Of a stretch of DNA of 64,000 bases, positions 49,663-59,537 are shown in pieces (the stretch's first letter is position 1; the number at the start of each line of letters is the position of its first letter). The notes under the pieces are model-generated. The model saw nothing but the letters and a program-made list of their open reading frames with translations. It searched no databases and was not told the DNA's origin. Source of the stretch: AP-15 sp963799085 (GTDB taxonomy: Bacteria > Pseudomonadota > Alphaproteobacteria > ATCC43930 > CGMCC-115725); assembly GCA_963799085.1 (NCBI GenBank), contig CAWCWA010000009.1:182055-246054 (forward strand). Reading direction: 5' to 3'. Made by a program: the position numbers and the translations under genes.

Positions 49663-50865
49663 TTACGTCAGTGCGCGACAAGCGCGGTCGATACGCGCGC
49701 AGGCATCGCGTAATACATCGGTCGAGGTCGCGTAAGAGACGCGGAAATGCGGCGCCAGCCCGAAGGCCTCGCCGTGCACGACCGCGACCCCCTCGGCTTC
49801 GAGCAGATAGCGGGCGAAATCCTCGTCATTGCCGATCACCGCACCCTGCGGCGTCCTCTTGCCCAGCACGCCGGCGCAGGAGGGGTAGACGTAGAAGGCG
49901 CCCTCCGGGGTCGGGCAATGCAATCCCGGGACGCGGTTCAGTAGATCGACGACGAGGTCGCGCCGCTCCTTGAAAGCGCGGGCGTTGGGCGCGATAAAAT
50001 CCTGCGGCCCGTTCAGCGCCTCAATCGCCGCCGCCTGGCTGATCGAGCACGGGTTCGCCGTCGAGTTCGACTGGATGGCGCCCATCGCCTTGATCAGCAT
50101 TTTCGGGCCGGCGCCGTAGCCGATCCGCCAGCCGGTCATGCAATAGGCCTTGGAGACACCGTTGACGGTCAGCGTGCGCTCGTAGAGCCGCGGCTCGACC
50201 TGGGCGATCGTCGTGAATTCGAAATCGTCGTAGACGAGGTGTTCGTACATGTCGTCGGTCATGACCCAGACATGCGGGTGGCGCAGCAACACCTCGGCGA
50301 CAGCCTTCAAATCGGCCTCGGTATAGGCAGCACCCGACGGGTTCGACGGCGAATTCAGGATCAGCCATTTGGTCTTGGGCGTGATCGCGGCGTCCAGATC
50401 CTCGGGCCGCATCTTGAAACCGTTGTTCTGCGGGCAGGCGACCGGCACCGGGGTGCCGTCGGCGAGCAGCACCATCTCGGGATACGACACCCAATAGGGG
50501 GCCGGGATCACCACCTCGTCGCCGGCGCTGAGCGTCGCGACCATCGCGTTGTAGAGCACCTGCTTGCCGCCGCTCGACACCGAGATCTGCGACGGCTCGT
50601 AATCGAGCCCGTTCTCGCGCTTGAACTTGCCGCACACGGCCTGCTTCAGTTCGATCCGGCCGTCGAACACCGTGTACTTGGTCTCGCCCCGGCGGATCGC
50701 GGCGATCCCCGCTTCCTTGATGTTCTCCGGCGTGTCGAAATCGGGCTCGCCGACCGAGAGGCTGATGATGTCGCGGCCCGCCGCCTTCAGTTCGGTGGCA
50801 AGCGCGGTGATCGCCATCGTAGGCGAGGCTTTGACGCGGGCAAGGCGGTCGGCGAGAAAGGTCAT
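49663..50865 (-). CDS. PLP-dependent aspartate aminotransferase (class I)
   Basis: 400-residue class I aminotransferase close to aspartate/prephenate aminotransferases of alphaproteobacteria. Family features: ISLSVGEPDFDTPENIKEAG, KYTVFDGRIELKQA, NSPSNPSGAAYTEAD, the PLP lysine in NGVSKAYCMTGWRIGYGAGP, and the C-terminal FRVSYATS with the carboxylate-binding Arg. ATG 50865 begins MTFLADRLARVKASPT, the usual start. Divergent from greB, 136 bp apart. Confidence 0.93.
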   Translation of the reverse strand: MTFLADRLARVKASPTMAITALATELKAAGRDIISLSVGEPDFDTPENIKEAGIAAIRRGETKYTVFDGRIELKQAVCGKFKRENGLDYEPSQISVSSGGKQVLYNAMVATLSAGDEVVIPAPYWVSYPEMVLLADGTPVPVACPQNNGFKMRPEDLDAAITPKTKWLILNSPSNPSGAAYTEADLKAVAEVLLRHPHVWVMTDDMYEHLVYDDFEFTTIAQVEPRLYERTLTVNGVSKAYCMTGWRIGYGAGPKMLIKAMGAIQSNSTANPCSISQAAAIEALNGPQDFIAPNARAFKERRDLVVDLLNRVPGLHCPTPEGAFYVYPSCAGVLGKRTPQGAVIGNDEDFARYLLEAEGVAVVHGEAFGLAPHFRVSYATSTDVLRDACARIDRACRALT

Positions 50866-51001
50866 GATCCGGGCCGGCGGGTTGGGGGAGGCAAAGCAGG
50901 GCAGCCTAATCGGCGTGGGGATGTTTGTGAAGCCCGTCGCTCGGCACGCCGCAGCCTCTCGTGCTAGTCTGCCCCGCGGGCGCAAAAAGCGAGGCGAACA
51001 G

Positions 51002-51560
<559 letters not shown>

Positions 51561-51568
<8 letters not shown>

Positions 51569-52778
51569 ACTGCAGCTTCTGCTCGAAGAGGCGCGGGCTT
51601 TGCTGCCCGACGCGGTGGCATTGCGCCGGCGCATCCACCAGAAGCCCGAACTCGGACTCGACCTGCCGCTGACGACAGCGGCGGTGATCGACGGGCTTGC
51701 CGGCCTTGATGTCGAGATCGCGCGCGGGCCCTCGACCTCGGGCCTCGTCGTGACATTGCGCGGCGGCAGACCGGGGACCGGAAACGACCGCACGATCCTG
51801 CTGCGCGGCGACATGGACGCGTTGCCGATGCCGGAGGAGACTGGGCTCGACTTCGCTAGCGAGTTTCCGGGCCGCATGCACGCCTGCGGTCATGACGCCC
51901 ACGTTGCGATGCTGGTGCAGGCGGCGCATCTCTTGCACCGGCGCCGCGACGAATTCCCCGGCGCGGTCAAATTCATGTTCCAGCCGGGCGAGGAAGGCTA
52001 CGCCGGTGCGCGCAAGATGATCGAGGACGGGCTGATCGACGCCGCCCCCAAGCCCGACGCCGCCTTCGCGCTGCACATCTGGCCCAATTCGCCGCCCGGC
52101 AAGATTCTCGGCCGGGCCGGCCCGATGCTGGCTTCGGCCGACACCTGGACGATCACCGTCACCGGCCGCGGCGGACACGCCTCGATGCCGCACAACGCCA
52201 TCGATCCGATCCCGGTCGCCTTCGAGATCGGGCTTGCCCTGCAGGCGATGGTGACGCGGCGGATCGACCCGTTCGATCCGGTGGTGCTGACCTGCGCCAA
52301 GGTGACCGCCGGCACCGCGGGCAACGTGATCCCGGAAAGGGTCGAAATGGTCGGCACGCTCCGGGCCACCTCCGAGGCGGCGCGCGAGCGGGCGCAGCAA
52401 GGGATCGAGCGGGTCGCAACCAACATCGCCGCGGCGCATCTCTGCACTGCCAGGGTCGCGCTCCGCCGCGGCTACCCGGTGACGGTCAACGACGCCGGCT
52501 TTGTCGATTTCGCGCGCGCTGTCGCGACCGACCTCCTCGGTCCCGAGGGCTATGTCGATTGGCCGGCGCCGATCATGGGGGCCGAGGATTTTTCCTATGT
52601 GCTGCAGCGCATGCCCGGCTGCATGTTGGCATTGGGCGTGATGCCCGCCGGACAGAACGCGCAGGATCACGTCGAACCCTGCCACTCGAACCGCATGATG
52701 CTGAACGAGGAGGCAATGGCGTTCGGCATCGCGATGCACGCCGCAATCGCCCACCGCTTCCTGACGCAGGAAATCTAA
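51561..52778 (+). CDS. M20-family amidohydrolase (hippurate hydrolase / amidase-like)
   Basis: 405-residue di-metal peptidase/amidohydrolase. Metal motifs: LLRGDMDALPMPEE and HACGHDAHVAML, with FQPGEEGYAGARKM carrying the catalytic Glu and HIWPNSPPGKI following; the C-terminal metal His lies in VEPCHSNRMMLNEEA. Members release the acyl group from N-acyl amino acids such as hippurate. It overlaps the greB stop by 8 bases, so the two are co-transcribed without an obvious functional link. Confidence 0.92.
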
Positions 52779-52823
52779 CGCCCAGACCTACAACCGTAAG
52801 TCATTCCCGACGATTGTTTAGGA

Positions 52824-53036
52824 ATGGCGAGGATCATTTGGAGCAATCCCGGAAATCCAACGAACGATGTCAGTCACGCTCTCGGCATTCCCAGATGGCT
52901 TCTCGGCCGAGCGCTGCACCGCATTAAGAAAGCCCAAGGGCTGAAGGGTGCCGATCGCGTTCACATATGGGACGATGGAATGGTCACGGACGAATTGGAC
53001 GATGTCCTCGGCAACATCTACGACGAAATCGGCTAA
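52824..53036 (+). CDS. Small protein resembling a polymorphic-toxin C-terminal domain
   Basis: 70 residues beginning MARIIWSNPGNPTNDVSHAL, then LGIPRWLLGRALHRIKKAQG, ADRVHIWDDGMVTDELDDVL and a terminal GNIYDEIG. The helical segment plus GNIYDE ending resembles small domains found at the C-terminus of Rhs/CDI-type polymorphic toxins, but I recall this pattern only loosely. No delivery domain is upstream; an M20 gene ends 45 bp before. The following DUF4279 gene overlaps it and would suit an immunity partner. Confidence 0.5.
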   Translation: MARIIWSNPGNPTNDVSHALGIPRWLLGRALHRIKKAQGLKGADRVHIWDDGMVTDELDDVLGNIYDEIG

Positions 53037-53475
53037 TCCCGCTCCGCAAAAGGCTTTTGCCACGTTGCGGTTTTCCGGAGATCACTTGGATCCCGATCGG
53101 GTCTCGGCTGTCCTTCGGGTGGCGCCGACTAAGGCTTGGCGAAAGGGAGAGCGTTATTTTGCTGGCCCGCATTCGGGTTATCTGATCGGACGCACGGGAA
53201 CCTGGTTCCTCGCTACCGATGACGCCGTTGCGAACGCCGATCTCGGTCGGCATCTCGACTATCTGATCGGGCTCGTCTCGGCAGGTCCGCACGATCGGGA
53301 AGCGCGGTCCGCGCCGCTGCAGGAGCTGATGGCGCGCGACCAGCTGAAAGCCGACGTCTCCTGCTTCTGGCGTGGCGAGAAAGGCGAGAAACCGCCGGTT
53401 ATCCCGACAGAAGCGCTCGAAAAATTGCAGCGTCTCCCGGCCGAAATCGAGACCGATTTTGCTGCCGATGCGTAA
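53002..53475 (+). CDS. DUF4279-domain protein (possible immunity protein)
   Basis: 157 residues; the recognisable part begins about residue 16. FATLRFSGDHLDPDRVSAVL, RVAPTKAWRKGERYF and GRTGTWFLATDD follow the DUF4279 pattern (ordered strand-helix repeat with TKAWRKG). Start chosen at ATG 53002, in frame and 35 bases inside the preceding small gene; start codons farther upstream (to 52948) are possible. DUF4279 genes are frequently found next to polymorphic toxins, which motivates the immunity suggestion. Confidence 0.65.
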   Translation: MSSATSTTKSANPAPQKAFATLRFSGDHLDPDRVSAVLRVAPTKAWRKGERYFAGPHSGYLIGRTGTWFLATDDAVANADLGRHLDYLIGLVSAGPHDREARSAPLQELMARDQLKADVSCFWRGEKGEKPPVIPTEALEKLQRLPAEIETDFAADA

Positions 53476-53504
53476 TGCGAACGACAGCGTCCACCGAAAC
53501 TATT

Positions 53505-54680
53505 TCAGTCGCGCCCTGTCCCCGCGAAATAAAGCTTGGGGTCGGCGGCGCGGATATGGGCTTCGGGGAGGCCGATTTCGCGGCGCACGATGTTGGTCCC
53601 GGCGACCAGTGAGACGCATTTGTAATAGGCGATGCGGCGCGACAGGCCCTCGCGGCCGAAGCCGCAATCGGTGGTGATCACCAGCCGCTCGGGCGGGATG
53701 TATTCGAGCGCCTTCCTGATCAGCCCGGCCACGTATTCCGGCGGCTCGACGACGGTGTTGCAGTGGTTGACCACACCGATGCCGATCTTCTTGTCGGTCT
53801 TGAACCTGGCGAAGAGCGGCAACTCCTTGCCGTCGTTCGAGGCGCATTCGAAGGTGATCACATCGCAATTGAGCTGCAGCAGGTGCGGCAATGCCCGCTC
53901 GTAGCTCGGCACCTCCCAATAGACGCGCTGCTGGTTGGGGTTGCCCCAGCAGGTATGGACCCAGATTTCGGCGTCGACGCCGTCGAGCTGGCGATTGAAC
54001 ACCTGCGTCTGGAATTCAAGATCAGCTTCGGTGCAGTCGGGCCGCGTGGTCAGCCCGTGATGGCGCGGCTCCTCGACCTGGATCACCGGGCAGCCGGCGG
54101 CGGCAAGCTCACGCAACTCAGCGTTCATGATCTCGCAGAGATCGAGCACCATCGCCTTATCATCGGGGTAGTGCTGGTTCCACAGCATGCTCGCCAGCCC
54201 CGGCGCGCAGATCGTGCCGAACTTGACCGGCCGGTCGCTCAACCGCTGGGCGATCTGCCAGAGTGCGGCGAATTCGAGCGGGCCGCGCGTCAGTTTTTCA
54301 GTCACGATCGCCGGCTGATAGGCCTCCTGCACTTCCCACAGAATGTGGCCGGGCTGGATACCGGGGCGGCCCATCCAGCCCTGCGAAGTCGAGCGGTGGC
54401 CGTGAATGCCGCCCAGCCGCTCGATCGGGTAGAAGAACCAGGATTTGCCGCCGACCGCGAGGTCGAAGCGGCTGTCGCCATCGGTGACGATGTCGAGCCC
54501 GGCCGCCTCCTGCGCGTTGATGACCGCGGCGACCGCGTCGAGATACTGCTCGCGAAACAGCGAGTCGCCGAGGGCCGACTTGAACGAGCGCCCGTCGAGG
54601 CTGCGGTCGAACCACAATGGCCGCGGATAGGATCCAGTGATCGCCGTCGGCATGACCATGTCGCGTGTCGTCGTCAGCAT
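53505..54680 (-). CDS. Cobalamin-independent methionine-synthase-like protein (MetE C-terminal type)
   Basis: 391 residues of the COG0620-like family, which keeps the zinc barrel of MetE without the N-terminal half. TAITGSYPRP, the VQVEEPRHHG-like VIQVEEPRHHGL, WVHTCWGN and CGFGREGLSRR contribute the zinc ligands (His, Cys, Glu, Cys). Homologues appear in xenobiotic or phosphonate-type degradation clusters as methyltransferases. ATG 54680 preferred; ATG 54704 possible. Divergent from the SDR gene 137 bp away. Confidence 0.87.
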   Translation of the reverse strand: MLTTTRDMVMPTAITGSYPRPLWFDRSLDGRSFKSALGDSLFREQYLDAVAAVINAQEAAGLDIVTDGDSRFDLAVGGKSWFFYPIERLGGIHGHRSTSQGWMGRPGIQPGHILWEVQEAYQPAIVTEKLTRGPLEFAALWQIAQRLSDRPVKFGTICAPGLASMLWNQHYPDDKAMVLDLCEIMNAELRELAAAGCPVIQVEEPRHHGLTTRPDCTEADLEFQTQVFNRQLDGVDAEIWVHTCWGNPNQQRVYWEVPSYERALPHLLQLNCDVITFECASNDGKELPLFARFKTDKKIGIGVVNHCNTVVEPPEYVAGLIRKALEYIPPERLVITTDCGFGREGLSRRIAYYKCVSLVAGTNIVRREIGLPEAHIRAADPKLYFAGTGRD

Positions 54681-54817
54681 GAGCAGATGTCCTTTGGTCG
54701 TCATCCCTTCGGACCGAAGGCCTCCGGAAGAGGCGCCCGGCCTCGGCTGTGGAGTCCCGCTTGCGCAGAGCGACGATAGAACAGAAGCTGGCGCGGCCAA
54801 ACAAGGGAAGCTCGGCG

Positions 54818-55789
54818 ATGAAGGATTTTTCCGGCAGGGTCGCGGTCGTCACCGGCGGCGGCTCGGGGATGGGACGCGAACTCGTCCGCCAGTTGGCCGC
54901 CGAAGGCTGCAACGTCGCGATGTGCGACGTCTCCGGCGATGGCATGGCGGAAACGCAGCGCCTCTGCGAGGCGGCGGGGCCGCGGCAGGGGCTGCGCGTC
55001 ACGGCGCATATCGCCGACGTGTCCGACGCGCCGCAGGTCGAGCGGTTTCGCGACGAGGTCGCGCGGCGTCACGACACCGACCGCATTCATCTCCTCTTCA
55101 ACAACGCCGGCATCGGCGGCGGCGGCAGCATCGTCGCGCACAGCCGCGAGGAATGGGAGCGGACCTTCAACATCTGCTGGGGCGGGGTCTATCACTGCAC
55201 CCGCGCCTTCCTGCCGTTGCTGCTGAAGGCCGAAGAGGGCCATATCGTCAACACCAGCAGCATCAATGGGTTCTGGGCGTCGGTCGGGCCGCGCGTGCCG
55301 CATACCGCCTATAGCGCCGCGAAATTCGCGGTGAAGGGCTTCACCGAGGCATTGATCACCGATCTCCGGATCAACGCGCCACACATAAAATGCTCGGTCG
55401 TCATGCCCGGCCATATCGGCACCTCGATCCCGCTCAATTCGCGCAAGGTTCAGAGCGGCGATCAGTCCGATCTGTTGAACCCGGCGCAGATAGCACAGGC
55501 TCGGGCGAGGATCGCCTCGATGGGGCGGGACGCTTCCCGCCTCTCCGACGACGACATCGGCAAACTGGTGGCCGAGCGCGAACGGCGGTTTCGCGAGGAA
55601 GCGCCGACAAGCGCCGCCGAGGCCGCGCGCATCATTCTCGATGGGGTCAAGGCCGACCGCTGGCGCATCCTCGTCGGCCCGGACGCGCAGATCATCGACG
55701 AGATGGTGCGCCAGTCGCCGGAGGAGGCCTACGACCTCGACTTCTTCGAGCGCTTCGCCGCCAAAGCCGCTTGGCGCCTCCCGACATGA
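54818..55789 (+). CDS. Short-chain dehydrogenase/reductase
   Basis: 323-residue SDR: cofactor motif VTGGGSGMGRELVRQ, NNAG in LFNNAGIGGGGS, catalytic NTSSINGFWASVGP with Ser, then YSAAKFAVKGF. Longer than the classical 250 residues because of a C-terminal extension (AQARARIASMGRDASRLSDD). First gene of a plus-strand pair with the luciferase-like monooxygenase 13 bp downstream. Confidence 0.92.
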   Translation: MKDFSGRVAVVTGGGSGMGRELVRQLAAEGCNVAMCDVSGDGMAETQRLCEAAGPRQGLRVTAHIADVSDAPQVERFRDEVARRHDTDRIHLLFNNAGIGGGGSIVAHSREEWERTFNICWGGVYHCTRAFLPLLLKAEEGHIVNTSSINGFWASVGPRVPHTAYSAAKFAVKGFTEALITDLRINAPHIKCSVVMPGHIGTSIPLNSRKVQSGDQSDLLNPAQIAQARARIASMGRDASRLSDDDIGKLVAERERRFREEAPTSAAEAARIILDGVKADRWRILVGPDAQIIDEMVRQSPEEAYDLDFFERFAAKAAWRLPT

Positions 55790-55802
55790 CGGGTCCCGGC
55801 TG

Positions 55803-56843
55803 ATGGTACCGCTTTCGGTTCTTGATCTGTCGCCGATCGTCGAGGGCGGCGACGCCGGGCAGGCGCTGCGGAATTCGCTCGATCTGGCGCGGCATGTCGA
55901 GGCGCTGGGCTACCGCCGCTACTGGATGGCCGAGCACCATAATCTGCCCGGCATCGCGAGTGCCGCGACCGCGGTGGCGCTCGCCCATGTCGCTTCCGGC
56001 ACTGAGCGCATCCGCATCGGCGCGGGCGGCATCATGCTGCCGAACCACGCGCCGCTTCTGATCGCCGAACAGTTCGGCACATTGGCGGCGCTGCATCCGG
56101 GCCGGGTCGAGTTGGGGCTCGGCCGCGCGCCGGGCTCGGACCAAGTCACCGCCCGCGCCGTTCGTCGCGCGCTTCTCGGCGGCGCTGACCAGTTCCCGCA
56201 GGACGTCGTCGAGCTGATGCAGTATTTCGAGCCCGCCCAACCCGACCAGGCGGTGCAGGCCGTACCGGGCGCCGGGCTCAACGTGCCGATCTGGATCCTC
56301 GGCTCCAGCACCTATGGCGCGCAGCTCGCGGCCTATCTCGGGCTGCCCTTCGCGTTCGCCTCGCATTTCGCGCCGGCGATGATGACGCAGGCGATCGCGA
56401 TCTACCGCGAACGCTTCCGCCCGTCGACCCAGCTCGCATTACCGCACGTCATGCTGGGTGCGGTCGTCGTCGCCGCGGAGACCGACGAGGAGGCGCGGTT
56501 CCTCTTCTCCTCGCTGCAGCAATCATCGCTAAACAACCGTATCGGCCGGCCCGGCCGGGTGCCGCCGCCGGTCGCCGATTTCGAGGCGCGGCTCGATCCC
56601 TACGCCCGCGCCATCCTCGCCGATGCGCTAAGCGCGGCGATCGTCGGCGGCCCCGAGACCGTGCGCCGCGGCCTCGACGCGTTCATCACCCGCACCGGCG
56701 CCGACGAATTGATGATTACCGCCAACATCTTCGACCACGAGAAACGCAAGCGCTCGTTCGCGATCGTCGCCGAACTGCACGGCGGAATGAAGTCGCCGCC
56801 CCTACCGCAACCGGTGGATCAGGCGGCCGCCGACCAGTTGTAG
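55803..56843 (+). CDS. Luciferase-like flavin monooxygenase (LLM class)
   Basis: 346 residues, flavin-dependent oxidoreductase of the group-1 luciferase-like family. Signature blocks: PLSVLDLSPIVEG at the start, RYWMAEHHNLPGIASAATA, IRIGAGGIMLPNHAPL, GRVELGLGRAPGSDQ. FMN-dependent oxygenation of an organic substrate is expected. Same operon as the SDR. The last 25 bases overlap the convergent amidohydrolase gene. Confidence 0.93.
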   Translation: MVPLSVLDLSPIVEGGDAGQALRNSLDLARHVEALGYRRYWMAEHHNLPGIASAATAVALAHVASGTERIRIGAGGIMLPNHAPLLIAEQFGTLAALHPGRVELGLGRAPGSDQVTARAVRRALLGGADQFPQDVVELMQYFEPAQPDQAVQAVPGAGLNVPIWILGSSTYGAQLAAYLGLPFAFASHFAPAMMTQAIAIYRERFRPSTQLALPHVMLGAVVVAAETDEEARFLFSSLQQSSLNNRIGRPGRVPPPVADFEARLDPYARAILADALSAAIVGGPETVRRGLDAFITRTGADELMITANIFDHEKRKRSFAIVAELHGGMKSPPLPQPVDQAAADQL

Positions 56844-57658
56844 ATGCGCGCGAGGCTGTCGCCCATCAGCTTGGCTCGGTCGCCGGCGGAGAGGCGATCG
56901 GTGACGCGAAAAGCGTCCACACCCTGCTTATAGGTCAAGAGCCCGACGGCGCGGGTCCAGTCGGTGCCCCAGAGGCAGCGGTCGAAGCCGAAGGCGTCGA
57001 AGATACGGCCGAGCGGGTCCCAGATGTCCTTGTACGGGAAGGGCTCGTGGGACAGCGTGCAGGCGCCGCTGATCTTGAGCGCGACGTTGGGATGGGCGGC
57101 GAGCGCCAGCACCTTGGGAAGCTCGGCAAAGGGCCGCGGCGGGGGCGGCGGCTCGAAGGGCTGCTGCAATCCGACATGGTCGATGACGATCTGCGCGTTG
57201 GGGTTGCGCGCCGCCAGTTGCCCGGCCTGTTCGAGGCGGCCCCAGCAGAGGAGATTGACCGGCAGCGAATGACGCGCGGCGGCGGCCAGCACGCGGTTGA
57301 GCCCGGGATCGGCCGGATCGGTCGACAGCTCGTCGCGCAGCATGACCCGCACGCCGACGGTTCCTTTCCTGCCCTTCCACTCGGCGATCGTGTCGGCGAC
57401 CGCCGGATCGGTCGGATCAACGGGCTTGACCAGCCGGAACCGGGTCGGATGCGCGGCATGGACTTCGAGCGCGTAGCTGGCATCGTATCGATACATGCTG
57501 AAGGGCGAGACCAGCACCGCGCCATCGACCCCGACCTCGTCCATCGCGGCCACCATCTGGTCGCCGGTGACCTCGGCCGGGCCGTGCAAGGTTCCGACCC
57601 AAGGGCGCCCCGGATGGTTGCGTTCATAAGCGTGAACCTGGCTGTCGAGTATCGGCAT
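56819..57658 (-). CDS. Amidohydrolase 2 family TIM-barrel hydrolase
   Basis: 279 residues of the amidohydrolase-2 / 2-pyrone-4,6-dicarboxylate hydrolase-like group. The barrel begins MPILDSQVHAYERN, where the usual HxH is replaced by QVHAY (only the second His is kept). VIDHVGLQQP supplies a further ligand and RCLWGTDWTR the catalytic Asp region. Often found in aromatic or lactone catabolism, consistent with the neighbouring monooxygenase and SDR. Confidence 0.87.
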   Translation of the reverse strand: MPILDSQVHAYERNHPGRPWVGTLHGPAEVTGDQMVAAMDEVGVDGAVLVSPFSMYRYDASYALEVHAAHPTRFRLVKPVDPTDPAVADTIAEWKGRKGTVGVRVMLRDELSTDPADPGLNRVLAAAARHSLPVNLLCWGRLEQAGQLAARNPNAQIVIDHVGLQQPFEPPPPPRPFAELPKVLALAAHPNVALKISGACTLSHEPFPYKDIWDPLGRIFDAFGFDRCLWGTDWTRAVGLLTYKQGVDAFRVTDRLSAGDRAKLMGDSLARIYNWSAAA

Positions 57659-57923
57659 GACCTGCGCTCCTCTCCGATAAAACTATTGCGCCTGGCTACT
57701 GTCGCGCGACCCGCCAAGCCCTGTCAAAGCGCAGCGCAACAGGAGCGCGAACCCGGCCTTGGCTGCTGATGTGAGAGCCAGCGGCATGTCGGCGGGGTAG
57801 GGCCGGGATGCATGACGGTCGCGTGACAATCGGCGCAACCTGCCTGTAATCTCGGCGTATAGTGACCGCCGCCATCGCATCGGTGTTGCCGCCGCAATCG
57901 CCATTCTCGCTGAGGCGCCGCGG

Positions 57924-59456
57924 ATGAGAGGCGAGGCCGCCCCACTCTACCCCAACCGGGGCTTAACGACGGCGACGATCATTTGCGCCTGCGTCATGCA
58001 GGGCGTGGACACGACGATCGCCAACGTCGCGCTGCCGCACATCCAGGGCAGCATGTCGGTGGCCCAGGACCAGATATCCTGGGTCCTGACCTCCTACATC
58101 GTCTCCTCGGCGATCATGATGCCCTTGACCGGCTGGCTCGCCGGCCGCTTCGGCGTCAAGTACATCTTCCTCGCCTCGGTCATCGGGTTCACGATCGCCT
58201 CGGCGTTGTGCGGGGCGGCGACGAGCCTGTCGCAACTGGTCGTCTTCCGCATGCTGCAAGGGGTGTGCGGCGCAGGTCTGGTGCCGCTCGGCCAGGCGAC
58301 CCTCTTTACGATCTATCCGCGCGAAAAGCACGGCCAGGCGATGGCGATCTTCAGCACCGGGGCGATGATGGGGCCGATCATCGGCCCGACGATGGGCGGC
58401 TGGCTGACCGAGAACCTCGACTGGCGCTGGTGCTTCTACATCAACCTGCCGGTCGGCGCGTTGTGCGCGCTCGGCATCGCCGCCTTCATCCGGCAGACCC
58501 GCACGATGCGGCGAGAACAGTTCGACATGTTCGGCTTCGCGATGCTCAGCATCGCCGTCGGCACGTTGCAGTTGATGCTCGACCGCGGCCAGATCAAGGA
58601 CTGGTTCCATTCGACCGAGATCTGGATCGAGGCGACGATCGCGGTGTTGTGCTTCTATTTGTTGATCGTGCACACAATGACCGCGGGCGAGCGTTCGTTC
58701 CTCAATCGCGAATTGTTGAAGAGCCCGAATTTTGTCGCCGGCAGCCTGCTGATGTTCGGGGTCGGCATGATTTTGAGCGGCACCTTGGCGCTGATGCCGT
58801 CGATGATGCAGGTGTTGCTTAATTATCCGGTGTTCGACGCCGGCTGGATGATGGCGCCGCGCGGCTTCGGCACGATGCTGGCGATGTTCATCGTCGCCCG
58901 TTTGATCAACAAGGTCGACAACCGGATATTCATCTTTGTCGGGTTTCTGCTGACCGCGGCCTCGTTGTGGCAGATGACCGGCTATTCGCTCTATATGGGG
59001 TCGGGGCCGATCCTGTTCGCCGGCTTCGCCCAGGGTTTCGGGCTCGGCTGCACGTTTGTTCCGCTCAACCTTTTGGCATTGTCGGGCCTGCCGCCACACA
59101 TTCTGACGCAAGGCACCGCGTTACGCGCGCTGATGCGCATGCTCGGCGGCAGCATCGGCATCGCGATCCTCGAAACCCAGCTGACCCAGAATACGCAGAT
59201 CGTTCATTCCCATCTGATGGAGCATCTGCGGCTCGACAACCCGCTGGCCCGCGCGCCTTTCCTGGCGCCGCCTTTCAGCCTGACCGACCCCGCCGGCATC
59301 GCCGCCCTCAACCACGAAGTCACCCGCCAGGCCTCGATGATCGCCTATATCGACGACTTCGCATTGATGCTGATCGTCATCCTCGCCTCACTGCCGCTCC
59401 TCCTCCTGGTCCGCGTCCCGCGCCGCCGGCCAATGACCGCTGCGGCGGATGATTAG
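57924..59456 (+). CDS. DHA2-family MFS exporter (EmrB/QacA type)
   Basis: 510-residue, 14-helix drug:H+ antiporter. Motif D1 region QGVDTTIANVALPHIQGSM, motif A GWLAGRFGVKYIF, motif C-like TGAMMGPIIGPTMGGWL and a following WRWCFYINLPVG are diagnostic. No emrA-like membrane-fusion gene is adjacent. Alone on this strand, with divergent amidohydrolase upstream (265-bp spacer) and convergent XRE-cupin gene downstream. Confidence 0.94.
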   Translation: MRGEAAPLYPNRGLTTATIICACVMQGVDTTIANVALPHIQGSMSVAQDQISWVLTSYIVSSAIMMPLTGWLAGRFGVKYIFLASVIGFTIASALCGAATSLSQLVVFRMLQGVCGAGLVPLGQATLFTIYPREKHGQAMAIFSTGAMMGPIIGPTMGGWLTENLDWRWCFYINLPVGALCALGIAAFIRQTRTMRREQFDMFGFAMLSIAVGTLQLMLDRGQIKDWFHSTEIWIEATIAVLCFYLLIVHTMTAGERSFLNRELLKSPNFVAGSLLMFGVGMILSGTLALMPSMMQVLLNYPVFDAGWMMAPRGFGTMLAMFIVARLINKVDNRIFIFVGFLLTAASLWQMTGYSLYMGSGPILFAGFAQGFGLGCTFVPLNLLALSGLPPHILTQGTALRALMRMLGGSIGIAILETQLTQNTQIVHSHLMEHLRLDNPLARAPFLAPPFSLTDPAGIAALNHEVTRQASMIAYIDDFALMLIVILASLPLLLLVRVPRRRPMTAAADD

Positions 59457-59537
59457 TCAGAGCGGTCGCTGTTTGCCAACCCCTCAGAGGTTCACCGAGG
59501 TAAGAGGTCAAAACACCCGCAACGTGCCGATATCCGA

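Noticed and set aside
57963..59111. Minus-strand open frame opposite the DHA2 exporter
   Set aside because: His/Arg/Asp-rich shadow of membrane helices; no start signal or family.
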